Part shown: positions 25,849-34,727 of the stretch, piece after piece
Numbering within the stretch: position 1 is the stretch's first letter
Layout of the letters: each line of letters begins with the position of its first letter
Origin: Rhodonellum sp041748555
GTDB taxonomy: Bacteria > Bacteroidota > Bacteroidia > Cytophagales > Cyclobacteriaceae
Reading direction: 5' to 3'
DNA length: 64,000 nucleotides
Assembly: GCA_041748555.1 (NCBI GenBank)
Contig: JBGTDA010000093.1
Span: forward strand, 1 to 64,000
The notes under the pieces: model-generated
Told to the model about the DNA's origin: nothing
Database searches by the model: none
What the model saw: only the letters and a program-made list of their open reading frames with translations
Position numbers and translations under genes: made by a program

Positions 25849-28215
25849 CTACCTGAACTTATTCTTCAAAAGCTCAAGTTTTGCCGCCATATCGTCCACT
25901 TCTTCTATCTTGGATTTGTTTTTTTCCTTCATAATCGGGTTCTGTCTTGCCGGGCGTTCCTTGATTTGGTTTTCAGTAGCAGGCTTATTCCTGACTTGGT
26001 TCTCCCTGGCTGGCTTCTCTCTCTTATGATTCTCCCTGATTGGCTTTTCCTTCACCTTAAGTTTACTTTTCTCACCAAAAGGATCTGACTTCATGCTTAA
26101 CCCAATCCGTTTTCGGGGTACATCAACTTCCATTACCGTTACCTCCACTTTCTGGTTCACTGAGATAACCTGCGCAGGGTCGGAAACGAAGCGATCAGCC
26201 AGATGACTCAGATGCACCAATCCATCCTGATGAACGCCAAGATCGACAAAAGCACCGAATTTGGTAATGTTGGTAACAATTCCCGCCAGCTTCATTCCTA
26301 TCTTCAGATCCTTTATTTCATTCACCCCTTCCTGGAAACTGAATACCTCAAAGGTCTCCCTTGGATCCCTTCCCGGCTTGGAAAGCTCTTCCACTATATC
26401 CTGAAGAGTGGGCAGTCCCACCTTTTCAGAAACATAATTTTTCAGGATAATCTTTTTCTTCAGCTCCTCACTGCCCATCATATCTCCCACCTTTGCTCCC
26501 AGATCTTTAGCCATGGATTCTACCAATTCGTATCGCTCAGGGTGAACAGCACTTGAATCCAAAGGGTGTTTTGCATTTCGGATCCTCAGGAAACCTGCAG
26601 CCTGTTCATAGGCTTTATCTCCCAGTCTAGGCACTTTTTTGATTTCTTCTCTGCTCTTAAACGGTCCGTTTTCGTTTCTGTATTTCACAATATTCTGAGC
26701 AAGTACCGGCCCAAGGCCTGACACGTAGGTCAGCAACTGTTTGGAAGCAGTATTTACTTCCACTCCTACTCCATTTACACAGCTCATCACTGTGTCATCC
26801 AAGGCGTTTTTAAGTGCTGATTGATCCACATCATGCTGATATTGGCCAACACCAATGGATTTGGCATCGATTTTCACAAGCTCCGCCAAAGGATCCATCA
26901 GTCTTCTGCCGATGGAAACAGCTCCTCGGACCGTGAGATCCTGATCAGGAAATTCTTCTCTGGCTACATCCGATGCGGAATAGATCGATGCTCCACTTTC
27001 ATTGACCATGGTCACAATCACATTTTTTGGCAGATCCAGTGACTTGACAAATGACTCCGTTTCCCGACTGGCAGTTCCGTTTCCGATGGCTATCGCTTCC
27101 ACCTGATGCTTCTCCACCAAGTATCTCAGCAATGCTCCGGATTCGGTAGTTTTCTTCTGCGGTTCATTTGGATATAGGGTTTCAAAACTCAGAAACTGTC
27201 CCTGTGGTCCCAAACAAACTGTTTTGCAGCCGGTCCGGAACCCTGGATCAATGGCCATAACAGCTTTTTCACCGAGTGGCGCCGCTAACAATAACTGACG
27301 GAGATTATCGGTAAAAACCTTAATGGCCTCCTCATCAGCTTTTTTCTTAGAGAAAAGCCTCACCTCTGTTTCCATGGAGGGCTTCAACAATCTTTTGTAG
27401 CTTTCTTTGATAGCCAATCTCACCTGTTCGACTGCCGAATTGGAAGCGATTTTGAGCATTGTTTTTTCTATAAGAGTCAAAGCGGAGACCTCATCCGGTG
27501 CACTGTCCAGCATCAGGAAAAGTTCTTTTTCACCTCTTCTCATGGCCAATACCCTATGAGAAGGTGCCGTTTTGATAGGTTCAGTCCAGTCAAAATAATC
27601 TTTATACTTACTTGCTTCTTCTTCTTTTCCCGGAATTACTTTGCAGATAAACTTTCCTTCTTCAATGAAAAGCGTTCGAAGTTTCTTCCTGAGTTCGGCG
27701 TTTTCATTGAGCCATTCCGCCATGATGTCGCGGGCTCCCTGCAACGCATCATCCACAGTTTTCACTTCTTTTTCTACATCGATGTATTTTGTGGCTTCTT
27801 TGGAAATATCGAAACTTTCCTGTTCAAACAATCTGGTCGCCAACGGCTCCAATCCCCTTTCTCGAGCAATGATTGCCTTGGTTCTTCTTTTTGGTTTGTA
27901 CGGCAGATAAATATCCTCGAGCACAGACATGGTTTCGGCTGTATTCACCTTTTTTTCCAGTTCAGGTGTCATTTTACCCTGTTCTTCGATTGATTTCAGA
28001 ATGGCTTCCCGCCTCTTGTCCAAGTCCCGCAACTGCTGCATCCTATCCCGGATCGCTGCCACCTGTACTTCATCCAGGCTTCCGGTTACTTCCTTTCGGT
28101 ATCGTGAAATAAATGGAACCGTAGCTCCCTCATCCAACAGCGAAACTGTGTCAGAAACCTGTTTTTGCCTGACATTTAGCTCTTCGGCAATCTTATTAAA
28201 ATGATTGATGCTCAT
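25849..28215 (-). CDS. tex: Tex-family RNA-binding transcription accessory protein
   Basis: A 788-residue protein, full length for Tex. Order: Tex N-terminal helical domain (ATVPFISRYRKEVTGSLDE near 32-50), a YqgF/RuvX-like RNase H fold (MAIDPGFRTGCKTVCLG near 325), helix-hairpin-helix pair (LLTYVSGLGPVLAQNIVKYR and FKSREEIKKVPRLG near 490-530), and an S1 RNA-binding domain (LAGIVTNITKFGAFVDLGVHQDGLVHLS near 640-668). The last ~100 residues are a charged tail with imperfect ~13-residue repeats (KPIRENHKREKPAREN...), possibly disordered and RNA-binding. The protein acts on transcribing RNA polymerase and RNA. It is monocistronic, with a terminator. Confidence 0.97.
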   Translation of the reverse strand: MSINHFNKIAEELNVRQKQVSDTVSLLDEGATVPFISRYRKEVTGSLDEVQVAAIRDRMQQLRDLDKRREAILKSIEEQGKMTPELEKKVNTAETMSVLEDIYLPYKPKRRTKAIIARERGLEPLATRLFEQESFDISKEATKYIDVEKEVKTVDDALQGARDIMAEWLNENAELRKKLRTLFIEEGKFICKVIPGKEEEASKYKDYFDWTEPIKTAPSHRVLAMRRGEKELFLMLDSAPDEVSALTLIEKTMLKIASNSAVEQVRLAIKESYKRLLKPSMETEVRLFSKKKADEEAIKVFTDNLRQLLLAAPLGEKAVMAIDPGFRTGCKTVCLGPQGQFLSFETLYPNEPQKKTTESGALLRYLVEKHQVEAIAIGNGTASRETESFVKSLDLPKNVIVTMVNESGASIYSASDVAREEFPDQDLTVRGAVSIGRRLMDPLAELVKIDAKSIGVGQYQHDVDQSALKNALDDTVMSCVNGVGVEVNTASKQLLTYVSGLGPVLAQNIVKYRNENGPFKSREEIKKVPRLGDKAYEQAAGFLRIRNAKHPLDSSAVHPERYELVESMAKDLGAKVGDMMGSEELKKKIILKNYVSEKVGLPTLQDIVEELSKPGRDPRETFEVFSFQEGVNEIKDLKIGMKLAGIVTNITKFGAFVDLGVHQDGLVHLSHLADRFVSDPAQVISVNQKVEVTVMEVDVPRKRIGLSMKSDPFGEKSKLKVKEKPIRENHKREKPARENQVRNKPATENQIKERPARQNPIMKEKNKSKIEEVDDMAAKLELLKNKFR

Positions 28216-28697
28216 AAAATCAATATGCTATTCTCATATATTTTTTGGACCTGCAAGTTATGGTTTTCAAAAATCGAATCACAAAAGTTTGTTGATTTCT
28301 TGTGTTTAAAAGATGGGGTAGGTATTCCTTTTATTGCTTCCACTCCGATAGGGTACTTGCGCTATGTGCTTAGAGCTTTGGAAATAAAGTTTTAAGCAAC
28401 TACTCAGCTTACTTTAGTCTGCTGAGCCTAACCTTAATTTTCACTTTCTTCACACAGTTAGGTAGTGAGGTCACAAATGGATTTCCATGAAATAAGATTT
28501 TACCCCCATAAGCTTAGCATATTTCGGCATTATCCGCGACAAAATAAACTTTGTGACTATTTTTTGACAAAATATCTTGTCTAAATATCAATGTTTTTTC
28601 AGTAAATTTATCTGGTTGTTTCAATGGTTGTTTTTAACATAAAGACCTTTTCTTAAAGCAGCCCGACGAATTACTCAAATTAACTTATAGCATAGCC
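28216..28697. other. Divergent intergenic region, nothing recognised
   Basis: The 482-base AT-rich region separates tex (minus) and the phosphatase-like lipoprotein (plus). It must hold both promoters. No RNA gene, repeat or exact -7 box was seen, and short open frames in it lack coding character. Confidence 0.4.
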
Positions 28698-29621
28698 ATG
28701 AAAGCTAAACCACCCTTTACTACCTGGGAATTAAAGCTTTTCCTAATCCCCGTTTTTCTCCTGTTTTATTCCTGCGGTCAGGAAGAGACAAAAATGCCTG
28801 ACAACCGGATTGTGTCTGAGGATTATGTGGATGGAATATTTTATGTGGCACATGAGGATGATGGTTATAAAATCCGCATAGAGACTACAAATCCAGCTGT
28901 ATTTAAAGCTAATGAAACCCGGACAACATTTGACATCGATCCGACAGGAAATTCGGATTTAGATCTTCCTTCAGGGTTATATTGGATTGATTATTACTTT
29001 GAGAATACTCCGGGTACCGTATCAACGCTTCCGGTGTTGATTACCCCACATAAAACCAAAGCAATCAATACGGTAAAGCATATCAAACAAATGGAAACAG
29101 AACATGAAGGTTTTGTTCTGATATTCCGGCATACAGAGGCTACATTAGGAGAAGATATTATAGATTCCCCCCTGCCGGAATGGTGGAAATCCTGCGATCC
29201 GAATGTAGCCAGGCAATTAGACGAAAACGGTAAAAAAAGTGCCCTTTCAATTGGGAATACTATCAAACGGCTTAAAATACCGGTCACCTCAGCAATCAGC
29301 AGTGAGTTTTGCCGTGCCGTTCAGACCATAGAATTCATGGATTTGGGTGTTTCGGTCCGGACAGATCCAAGGCTAAATCATGAAAACAGGAATGAAAGTG
29401 ATCCGATTTATGAAAATGTTTTTGATGTCATCAAAGAAAACCCACAGGAGAACGGCGTTCAGATATTGGTAGGACACTTCAATATGTTGAAGTCAAATCC
29501 TTATCGGGAATTTTTTAGACCATTTGGAATGTCAGATGGTTGCCTGATGCGGAGACATTCCAATGGAGAATTGGAATTTATAGGCAGTATTCCGTGTTAT
29601 ATGTGGGCAGTATTTGAATAA
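28698..29621 (+). CDS. Lipoprotein with histidine-phosphatase-like domain
   Basis: A 307-residue protein with a lipoprotein signal (lipobox FYSC, Cys26). Residues ~35-120 are a beta-rich N-terminal part. Residues ~137-295 fit the histidine phosphatase fold: RHT (R144-H145, in place of RHG), the substrate arginine in SSEFCRAVQT (R206), and the second histidine in ILVGHFNML (H260). The key R-H-R-H set is therefore present and the enzyme may be active against a phosphate ester at the cell surface. Phytase-like, phosphoglycerate mutase-like or non-enzymatic roles cannot be separated. A hairpin at 29677 may end its transcript. Confidence 0.85.
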   Translation: MKAKPPFTTWELKLFLIPVFLLFYSCGQEETKMPDNRIVSEDYVDGIFYVAHEDDGYKIRIETTNPAVFKANETRTTFDIDPTGNSDLDLPSGLYWIDYYFENTPGTVSTLPVLITPHKTKAINTVKHIKQMETEHEGFVLIFRHTEATLGEDIIDSPLPEWWKSCDPNVARQLDENGKKSALSIGNTIKRLKIPVTSAISSEFCRAVQTIEFMDLGVSVRTDPRLNHENRNESDPIYENVFDVIKENPQENGVQILVGHFNMLKSNPYREFFRPFGMSDGCLMRRHSNGELEFIGSIPCYMWAVFE

Positions 29622-29646
29622 ACAGGGATACTGATTACTGGCTAAC

Positions 29647-29670
29647 TGTCACGTCCTGAATTTATTGACA
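29647..29670 (+). repeat. IS-end-like sequence, left copy
   Basis: The 24 bases TGTCACGTCCTGA...TTGACA begin with TG and match, in inverted orientation, the sequence at 34409-34434 (identical for the first 13 bases, then TTTA and TTGACA shared with one added base). TG...CA termini of this sort are typical of IS3/IS481-like elements. No transposase gene lies between the two copies. Confidence 0.65.
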
Positions 29671-29676
29671 CTTGTA

Positions 29677-29714
29677 CTAAAAACCTTCGAGGTTTTTAGA
29701 AACCTCAAAGGTTA
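29677..29714. terminator. Hairpin between two convergent genes
   Basis: CTAAAAACCT and AGGTTTTTAG form a perfect 10-bp stem with a TCG loop, followed by a second ACCTCAAAGGT half-repeat. It can act in both directions at the end of the phosphatase-like and S9 genes. The A/T-rich stem gives short T-runs on both strands. It may also be a dispersed intergenic repeat. Confidence 0.5.
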
Positions 29715-29773
29715 CCGTCTTCAGGTTTTGCTTAGTGTGCCACGACTTCCAACTTCGGACTTCCGGCTTACTA

Positions 29774-31864
29774 TCAGGGCTTCAAATGCTTTTCCAAAAA
29801 CTCCACTGTGGCTTTATTGACCTTGACCATATTGGAGAACTTCATCCAGTGGTGAGTGTCACCGGGGATCAGGATGGATTCATAGGGCATGTTTTTTTCC
29901 TCAAATCTTCTGATAATATCCGTGCTGTGGCTGACTTCCACATTGCGGTCATCGTCTGCATGGATAAAAAGCACAGGAGATTTCCAAGTGTCCAGATAAG
30001 CATAGGGCGATGATTCCCAAGCAATTTTCACGGCCTTTTCGTGATCTGATGCTTTTTCATAGCCTTCGGGAATTCCCGCCCTTCCATCCAGATCATGGAC
30101 GCCATGAATATCCACACCTGCAGCAAATAAATCCGAATCTTTGCCCAATGCCAGTGCAGTTAAAAATCCACCGTAAGAACCTCCATAAATCCCGATTCTT
30201 TCCGCATCCACCTGTGGCAACTTTGATAAATACTCACCTGCAGCTTTTACATCCAGATATTCTTCTGCTCCCTGCCAATAAGTATTCGCGGGTTTGTGAA
30301 AATCATATCCATATCCTATTCCCAATCTGAAATTAACCGAGAGCACCACAAAACCCATCTCTGCCAACTTCTGATTGATGGCATAGGCATTGGAATAATA
30401 ATCCATATAGCTCCAACCCAACAGCATCTGCCGCTGGGGGCCTCCATGAACAAATAGAATTGCAGGTTTTTGGGTCGGTCCGCCTTCTTTTTCAAAAAGC
30501 TGGCCGTGTACTGTCAGTCCATCCGGCGATTTAAATATCACCTGAGTGGGTACCACCAAATTCTCTACAGGAAAATCTTCCGGTATGACAGATTCTGCCA
30601 ACAACTTTTGCACTTTCCCTTCCAGTTTCATCACCGCCGGCAACAAAGGCCTCTTGGCTGTTGCACTGAAATATGCAACATAATCTCCTTCTGAAAGCAC
30701 TGTCGGAATGGCTTCTATTCCTTCACCGTCAGTGAGCAACTCCATTTCTCCGCCATTGACAGAAACCATCCCGATGTGTCTGCGATCAATATCTTCCGGT
30801 GATTTTCCTGTATTTGCAGAAAAAACGAGTGATTGCTTATCGGGCGTTAACCGGATATGTTCCACCATATACTCGCCCGGGGTTAATAATTTGGATGGCC
30901 CTTCCTCAGCGTCCATCGCATAAAGATGCGGCCATCCGTCTTCATAAGACAGATAAACAATTTTATCGTCAGCAGCCCAATCCAGGTTAAATCCTCCATG
31001 GGTGGTGGGCACCGAACCTCTCAGTGTTTCGGGAGCTTTCCACCTTTGGCTTGCTTCGCCCGTTTTGGCATCTCCAACCCATATTTCCCAAGGGCTGTGT
31101 CTTTGTTCCAAAATAGGCAATGCCGCACCGGATCCGCCGGGTGTTCTGACAAACGCCACTTGCTCGCCATCCGGGGACCATCTTGGACTTTGGTCTCGAT
31201 GAAAAGATGGGGCAATCCAAAGGATAGGATTTTCTTCACCTGAATAAATCCCGATCAGTGCGTGAGTACCTCTGTTTGCTACAAAAAGCAATCGCTCACC
31301 ATTGGGTGACCATTCCAGCGATTGTGCATTTCCTTTGACTTGAAACAGTTGACTTGAAGCGCCTGTCTCGAAATCTGCTGTCCAAACCTGATTGTTTTTT
31401 ATATAAGTAATGGATTCGCCATCAGGTGATACCACAGGCTGATCCCCTTCTGCGATCTCCAAAGCATTGCCGCTTGAGGCAGGAACTTTCCAGATGCCGA
31501 CTTGCGGTATTTCGGTTGCATGATCCGGGTTTACCGGTTCATCGGCTCCCCCACCGCCATGGTCTCCTCCCCTGACAAAGACCAGCCAGTTTCCGTCAGG
31601 AGAAAAATGAAGGCTGCTGATCTCCTGCCCTTCATCCTGTGAAAAAGAAGTGATTTTCAATGGGGAGAACTCAGGCCCTTCGGCAACATAGATGTTTCTC
31701 AACCCTTCTTCATTCATTGCCCAGGCAATTTTTTGCCCTACAGGTGAAGCTGTCAGCTCAGAGGGAAAAGGGAATTTGGATACCTGTTCTATTGTAAAGG
31801 ATTGAGCCGAAAGCTGGATAACGGATAGTAACAAGCACAGGCTCAGGAAAAGTAACTTTTTCAT
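29774..31864 (-). CDS. S9-family prolyl oligopeptidase-type peptidase
   Basis: A 696-residue secreted peptidase with a signal peptide (MKKLLFLSLCLLLSVIQLSAQ). Residues ~25-420 contain WD40-like/PD40 strands forming a propeller (repeats such as SPDGNWLVFVRGG, SPDGESITYIK, SPNGERLLFVANR, SPDGEQVAFVR). Residues ~440-696 are the alpha/beta hydrolase with the nucleophile Ser in GIYGGSYGGFL, Asp in HADDDRNV and His in GDTHHW. It should cleave peptides after Pro or similar residues in the periplasm. Its start overlaps the stop of the upstream beta-lactamase-like gene by four bases (ATGA), so the two are cotranscribed. Confidence 0.95.
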   Translation of the reverse strand: MKKLLFLSLCLLLSVIQLSAQSFTIEQVSKFPFPSELTASPVGQKIAWAMNEEGLRNIYVAEGPEFSPLKITSFSQDEGQEISSLHFSPDGNWLVFVRGGDHGGGGADEPVNPDHATEIPQVGIWKVPASSGNALEIAEGDQPVVSPDGESITYIKNNQVWTADFETGASSQLFQVKGNAQSLEWSPNGERLLFVANRGTHALIGIYSGEENPILWIAPSFHRDQSPRWSPDGEQVAFVRTPGGSGAALPILEQRHSPWEIWVGDAKTGEASQRWKAPETLRGSVPTTHGGFNLDWAADDKIVYLSYEDGWPHLYAMDAEEGPSKLLTPGEYMVEHIRLTPDKQSLVFSANTGKSPEDIDRRHIGMVSVNGGEMELLTDGEGIEAIPTVLSEGDYVAYFSATAKRPLLPAVMKLEGKVQKLLAESVIPEDFPVENLVVPTQVIFKSPDGLTVHGQLFEKEGGPTQKPAILFVHGGPQRQMLLGWSYMDYYSNAYAINQKLAEMGFVVLSVNFRLGIGYGYDFHKPANTYWQGAEEYLDVKAAGEYLSKLPQVDAERIGIYGGSYGGFLTALALGKDSDLFAAGVDIHGVHDLDGRAGIPEGYEKASDHEKAVKIAWESSPYAYLDTWKSPVLFIHADDDRNVEVSHSTDIIRRFEEKNMPYESILIPGDTHHWMKFSNMVKVNKATVEFLEKHLKP

Positions 31865-32775
31865 AGGATAGAATTTGAATTCACATAATCATATATCATT
31901 TTGGAAATTTCAGCAATCTTGGCTTTTCCCGCATCGACTTCTTCAAGGTTTTTGGTAAGGATGACTAATACATAGGATGGACCTCCCGGAAGCCTCACTA
32001 TCGCTGCATCATGCTGAACGCCAGTAATGGAGCCTGTTTTGTGTGCAACTGTGACATCTTTTGGTAATTGTGCAGGAATCAGCTCATTGAATTTCTGATC
32101 TTCCAAAATACCGAACATCTCTTTGGAAGCAGCTTCATCTACAGCATCCCCTTCTGCAATAGCCTTCATAATCACCATCAGGTCATAAGGCGTGGTAGAA
32201 TTGTTCATTCCTGCATCAAAAGCTTTTTGATCCTCCACTCCCCTCAACACCTGATTGTCCATTGCTCCTAAATCTCGCATTGTGGCATTGACATTTTCCG
32301 CACCGATTTTTTCAATCAGGATATTTGTAGCCAGATTGCTGCTCATCGTGATCATTTCATACATCAATTCGGAATAAGTTGCCTTTTGACCAATTCTTCC
32401 ATATAGATTTTCCTGACTGTCCACCCCCAGATCCATGCTGTATTTACTGCTGTCTACAATACTTTTGAACTCATTGATGATATCAATTGAATCCTCCAAA
32501 GAGAATTTTCCCTGATCTGCCTGCTTGTAGAGCTCAATCATCACCGGCACTTTCATAGTGCTGGCCGCATGAAAGGATTCCTTTGCGTTGATCAACAACT
32601 CTTGACCGGTATCGTCAAGAATGGTGAAAGCAACACCAAAATCTCCTGAGACAGTTTCAATCTCTTTTAATATGGCCGCTTCCAGTTCTTCTATACTTTG
32701 GGAATGCTTGGGAGTACAGTTCTCAAGAAAAAGCCCCAAAAAAGCCAAAAGTAATGGCTGCATTTTCATTTTCAT
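31861..32775 (-). CDS. Class A beta-lactamase-like serine hydrolase
   Basis: A 304-residue exported protein; the signal ends FLENC, a weak lipobox with Cys20. Motifs of the penicillin-binding/class A fold are complete: S72-T-M-K75, S145-S-N147 in place of the usual S-D-N, an omega-loop RGVED with E181 at the position of the deacylating Glu, NNSTTP, and K246-T-G248. The SSN variant and missing Asn after E181 make the hydrolytic range uncertain. It may inactivate beta-lactams or act on muropeptides. It is followed by an S9 peptidase with ATGA overlap and preceded by a PBP4-like gene, so a cell-wall role is also possible. Confidence 0.9.
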   Translation of the reverse strand: MKMKMQPLLLAFLGLFLENCTPKHSQSIEELEAAILKEIETVSGDFGVAFTILDDTGQELLINAKESFHAASTMKVPVMIELYKQADQGKFSLEDSIDIINEFKSIVDSSKYSMDLGVDSQENLYGRIGQKATYSELMYEMITMSSNLATNILIEKIGAENVNATMRDLGAMDNQVLRGVEDQKAFDAGMNNSTTPYDLMVIMKAIAEGDAVDEAASKEMFGILEDQKFNELIPAQLPKDVTVAHKTGSITGVQHDAAIVRLPGGPSYVLVILTKNLEEVDAGKAKIAEISKMIYDYVNSNSIL

Positions 32776-32903
32776 AACATTTCATTTCAGAGTTAAAATG
32801 GGATTTTAAAAATAATATCAACAAACTCAATTAAAATTCTTGGAATATTTTGGGTTTAAATGGATAAAAAGAACGGAACCAATCTACATACAATTATTTA
32901 GGA

Positions 32904-34205
32904 TTAATAATTTTGATAAATACCATATAGCACCTTCTCCATTTCTTTTTTGAGCTCGTTGCCACTGAGGATGTAATTATTCAAGAGAAAGCTGTACAAA
33001 AGCGTCTTTCCGCTTTTGGTAATCAGGTAACCACTCAGCGCATTACTCATACTTAAAGTTCCTGTTTTGGCATATATATAAGGTGGCATTCCCGGGTCGG
33101 CTTTGTAAAAGTTACGGATCGTGCCCGATACTCCACCTGACGGAAAATAAGCTTTGATTTTTTCCATAGGTACCTCATCCCTGATCCTGTCCAGCAAAGC
33201 AACAATGGATCTGGGCGTAAACATATTCTTTGCAGAAAGTCCCGATCCATCCACCCACTGCGGTTCATCAGGCAAAAACTGTAACAGGTTGCCTTTTGCA
33301 TATTTGATGGAGGATTCCACATCGAGCGAATCAAACAGTTTATCCGAAACCAGCAACAACAGTTGTTCTGCCAAAAAATTATCAGAGATTTTCATCATCT
33401 GGGCATAAATGGAATCTGCTTCCACAGTGGGTAATTTTTGATGTGGCAATTTATGGTATCCTTTTTCCTCCAAAAGTTCGATCTCTCTTCCCACACTTTT
33501 GGAAAGCATATCAGCTGTCAGTTCCGCAGAGGTGACGAATGGTTTATCTGTTTCAAAATTCAAATCCTTGAGTTCCATATTGAGGCCATAATGAAACGTG
33601 TTTTCATTTCTATCCCTGATAATGCTGTACCTGCCGGGTTGAATATCTTCAAAAGATTGGTTGATGAAGTAGTCAGGAGTGAAAAGCAATTCGCTCACAG
33701 TGTCCTTGGTAACTCTGATCACGTTACCGTAGATCGGAAATGCTGACCTCTCTGTAGCATAGTAGTAATTGTACCAATCCCAGGACCAGCCCGATCCAAA
33801 GGCAGGAACCTGTGAAAAGGTATTGACCATATAGAGTTTTTGGGGAGCGCCTCTTAAAAATTGAACTAGGGTGCTGTCCTGGAAATCCGGATGCAATACC
33901 GATGGATCGCCGGTTCCCCAAAATATCAGAGAGTCCTCTTTTTGGATATAATTCAGTCCATTCACCTTACCTTCGCCGAGGGTTTTGTAGCTGGTATAAA
34001 AGGTGAATAATTTGGTATTGGAGGCAGTAATAAAATACTTGGCTTCATTTAACGCATAAATCGTCTTGTCCTTTTCGGGATCCACCAACATAAAACCGAT
34101 GTGCCCCTGTGCAAAAACCTCAGAATCCCGTACTGATTTCTTAATCCGCTGAACGGTACAGGAACAAAGGCTGAGGATAAATATTCCCAGTAAAAATTTC
34201 TTCAT
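32904..34205 (-). CDS. D-alanyl-D-alanine carboxypeptidase/endopeptidase, PBP4-like (S13)
   Basis: I place the start at 34205 (MKKFLLGIFILSLCSC, a lipoprotein signal with lipobox LCSC), giving 433 residues; a longer frame from 34289 would put 28 polar residues before the signal and is unlikely. The S13 motifs are visible: ITASNTKLFTF (S-x-x-K), DGSGLSAKN (S-x-N) and YAKTGTLS (K-T-G). The enzyme trims or cuts cross-links of peptidoglycan in the periplasm. It is somewhat short for DacB, with a reduced domain insertion. It is 128 bases before the beta-lactamase-like gene in the same direction, so they could share regulation. Confidence 0.9.
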   Translation of the reverse strand: MKKFLLGIFILSLCSCTVQRIKKSVRDSEVFAQGHIGFMLVDPEKDKTIYALNEAKYFITASNTKLFTFYTSYKTLGEGKVNGLNYIQKEDSLIFWGTGDPSVLHPDFQDSTLVQFLRGAPQKLYMVNTFSQVPAFGSGWSWDWYNYYYATERSAFPIYGNVIRVTKDTVSELLFTPDYFINQSFEDIQPGRYSIIRDRNENTFHYGLNMELKDLNFETDKPFVTSAELTADMLSKSVGREIELLEEKGYHKLPHQKLPTVEADSIYAQMMKISDNFLAEQLLLLVSDKLFDSLDVESSIKYAKGNLLQFLPDEPQWVDGSGLSAKNMFTPRSIVALLDRIRDEVPMEKIKAYFPSGGVSGTIRNFYKADPGMPPYIYAKTGTLSMSNALSGYLITKSGKTLLYSFLLNNYILSGNELKKEMEKVLYGIYQNY

Positions 34206-34254
34206 TTCCCAATTTAAATATGAAATGCTAAAAAACCTTGGAATGGGAGCAAAA

Positions 34255-34370
34255 GTCGGATGACCGATGACCGATGACAACGACTTCATTATTCATTATT
34301 CTTCGTTCATCATTCATTATTCCTTTTTTTGAATATCGAATGAAGATTGGTGAATGTTGGATAATGAAGT
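34255..34370. repeat. Low-complexity repeats (GATGACC x3 and ATTCATTATTC)
   Basis: Three tandem 7-bp units, GATGACCGATGACCGATGAC at 34259-34278, are followed by several ATTCATTATTC/TTCATCATTC variants and partly complementary GAATGAAG/GGATAATGAAG. No coding potential. Such simple repeats often mark insertion scars in Bacteroidota intergenic DNA. Confidence 0.5.
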
Positions 34371-34408
34371 AAGGCTACCTTTGGTGGCAGATTAATTTAA
34401 TCAAAAAA

Positions 34409-34434
34409 CTGTCAACTAAAGTCAGGACGTGACA
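34409..34434 (-). repeat. IS-end-like sequence, right copy
   Basis: Reverse complement reads TGTCACGTCCTGA-C-TTTAG-TTGACAG and is the inverted partner of 29647-29670. Bases just outside the two ends (left ...CTAAC, right ACCAC...) do not form an evident target duplication, so the ends may belong to separate, decayed insertions. Confidence 0.65.
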
Positions 34435-34689
34435 ACCACTTGCTCGGCTCTTTCAGCATTTCATTGTGCTGATCAAAATAACAATGGTAATCTGGATATT
34501 CAGGAAATCAATGATGCTGAGAATCGGATTTTCAGATTTCATTGTCAAAGTAGCCAATGTAACGGCAGGGAGGACTTTAACTATCTAACTTATTCAGGAG
34601 CAACATCGAGAGCAGCTTGGGATCAAACAGATTTTTTATTCTTTTTTGAATGGAATATAGTTTTGCCCGTACTGGTTTTTTATTTTTAA
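34435..34689 (+). pseudogene. Gene fragment with an EF-hand loop, cut at the IS end
   Basis: A frame open from the IS end to 34689 encodes HCADQNNNGNLDIQEINDAE, which has a complete EF-hand calcium loop spacing (D-x-N-x-N-G-x-L-D-x-x-E). Two CxxxxC-like Cys pairs follow. There is no start codon other than a GTG inside the IS end, so this looks like the tail of a larger calcium-binding protein whose front was lost at the junction. The family cannot be named. Confidence 0.4.
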
Positions 34690-34699
34690 TCGGAAAAGA

Positions 34700-34707
34700 T
34701 ACCTTTG
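34700..34707 (+). promoter_or_regulatory. Candidate -7 box of the PAS-HisKA gene
   Basis: TACCTTTG is identical to the box before the cold-shock gene and matches TAnnTTTG. It is 21 bases before the start codon at 34728, implying a very short leader. Confidence 0.5.
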
Positions 34708-34727
34708 TTTAAACTTAATCACTTTTA

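Noticed and set aside
28201..28395. Short plus-strand open frame between tex and the phosphatase gene.
   Set aside because: It overlaps the tex start, lacks a recognisable domain and ends in AT-rich non-coding sequence.
34206..34289. Earlier start for the PBP4-like gene at 34289.
   Set aside because: It would place 28 polar residues before a clear lipoprotein signal and runs into GATGACC repeats.
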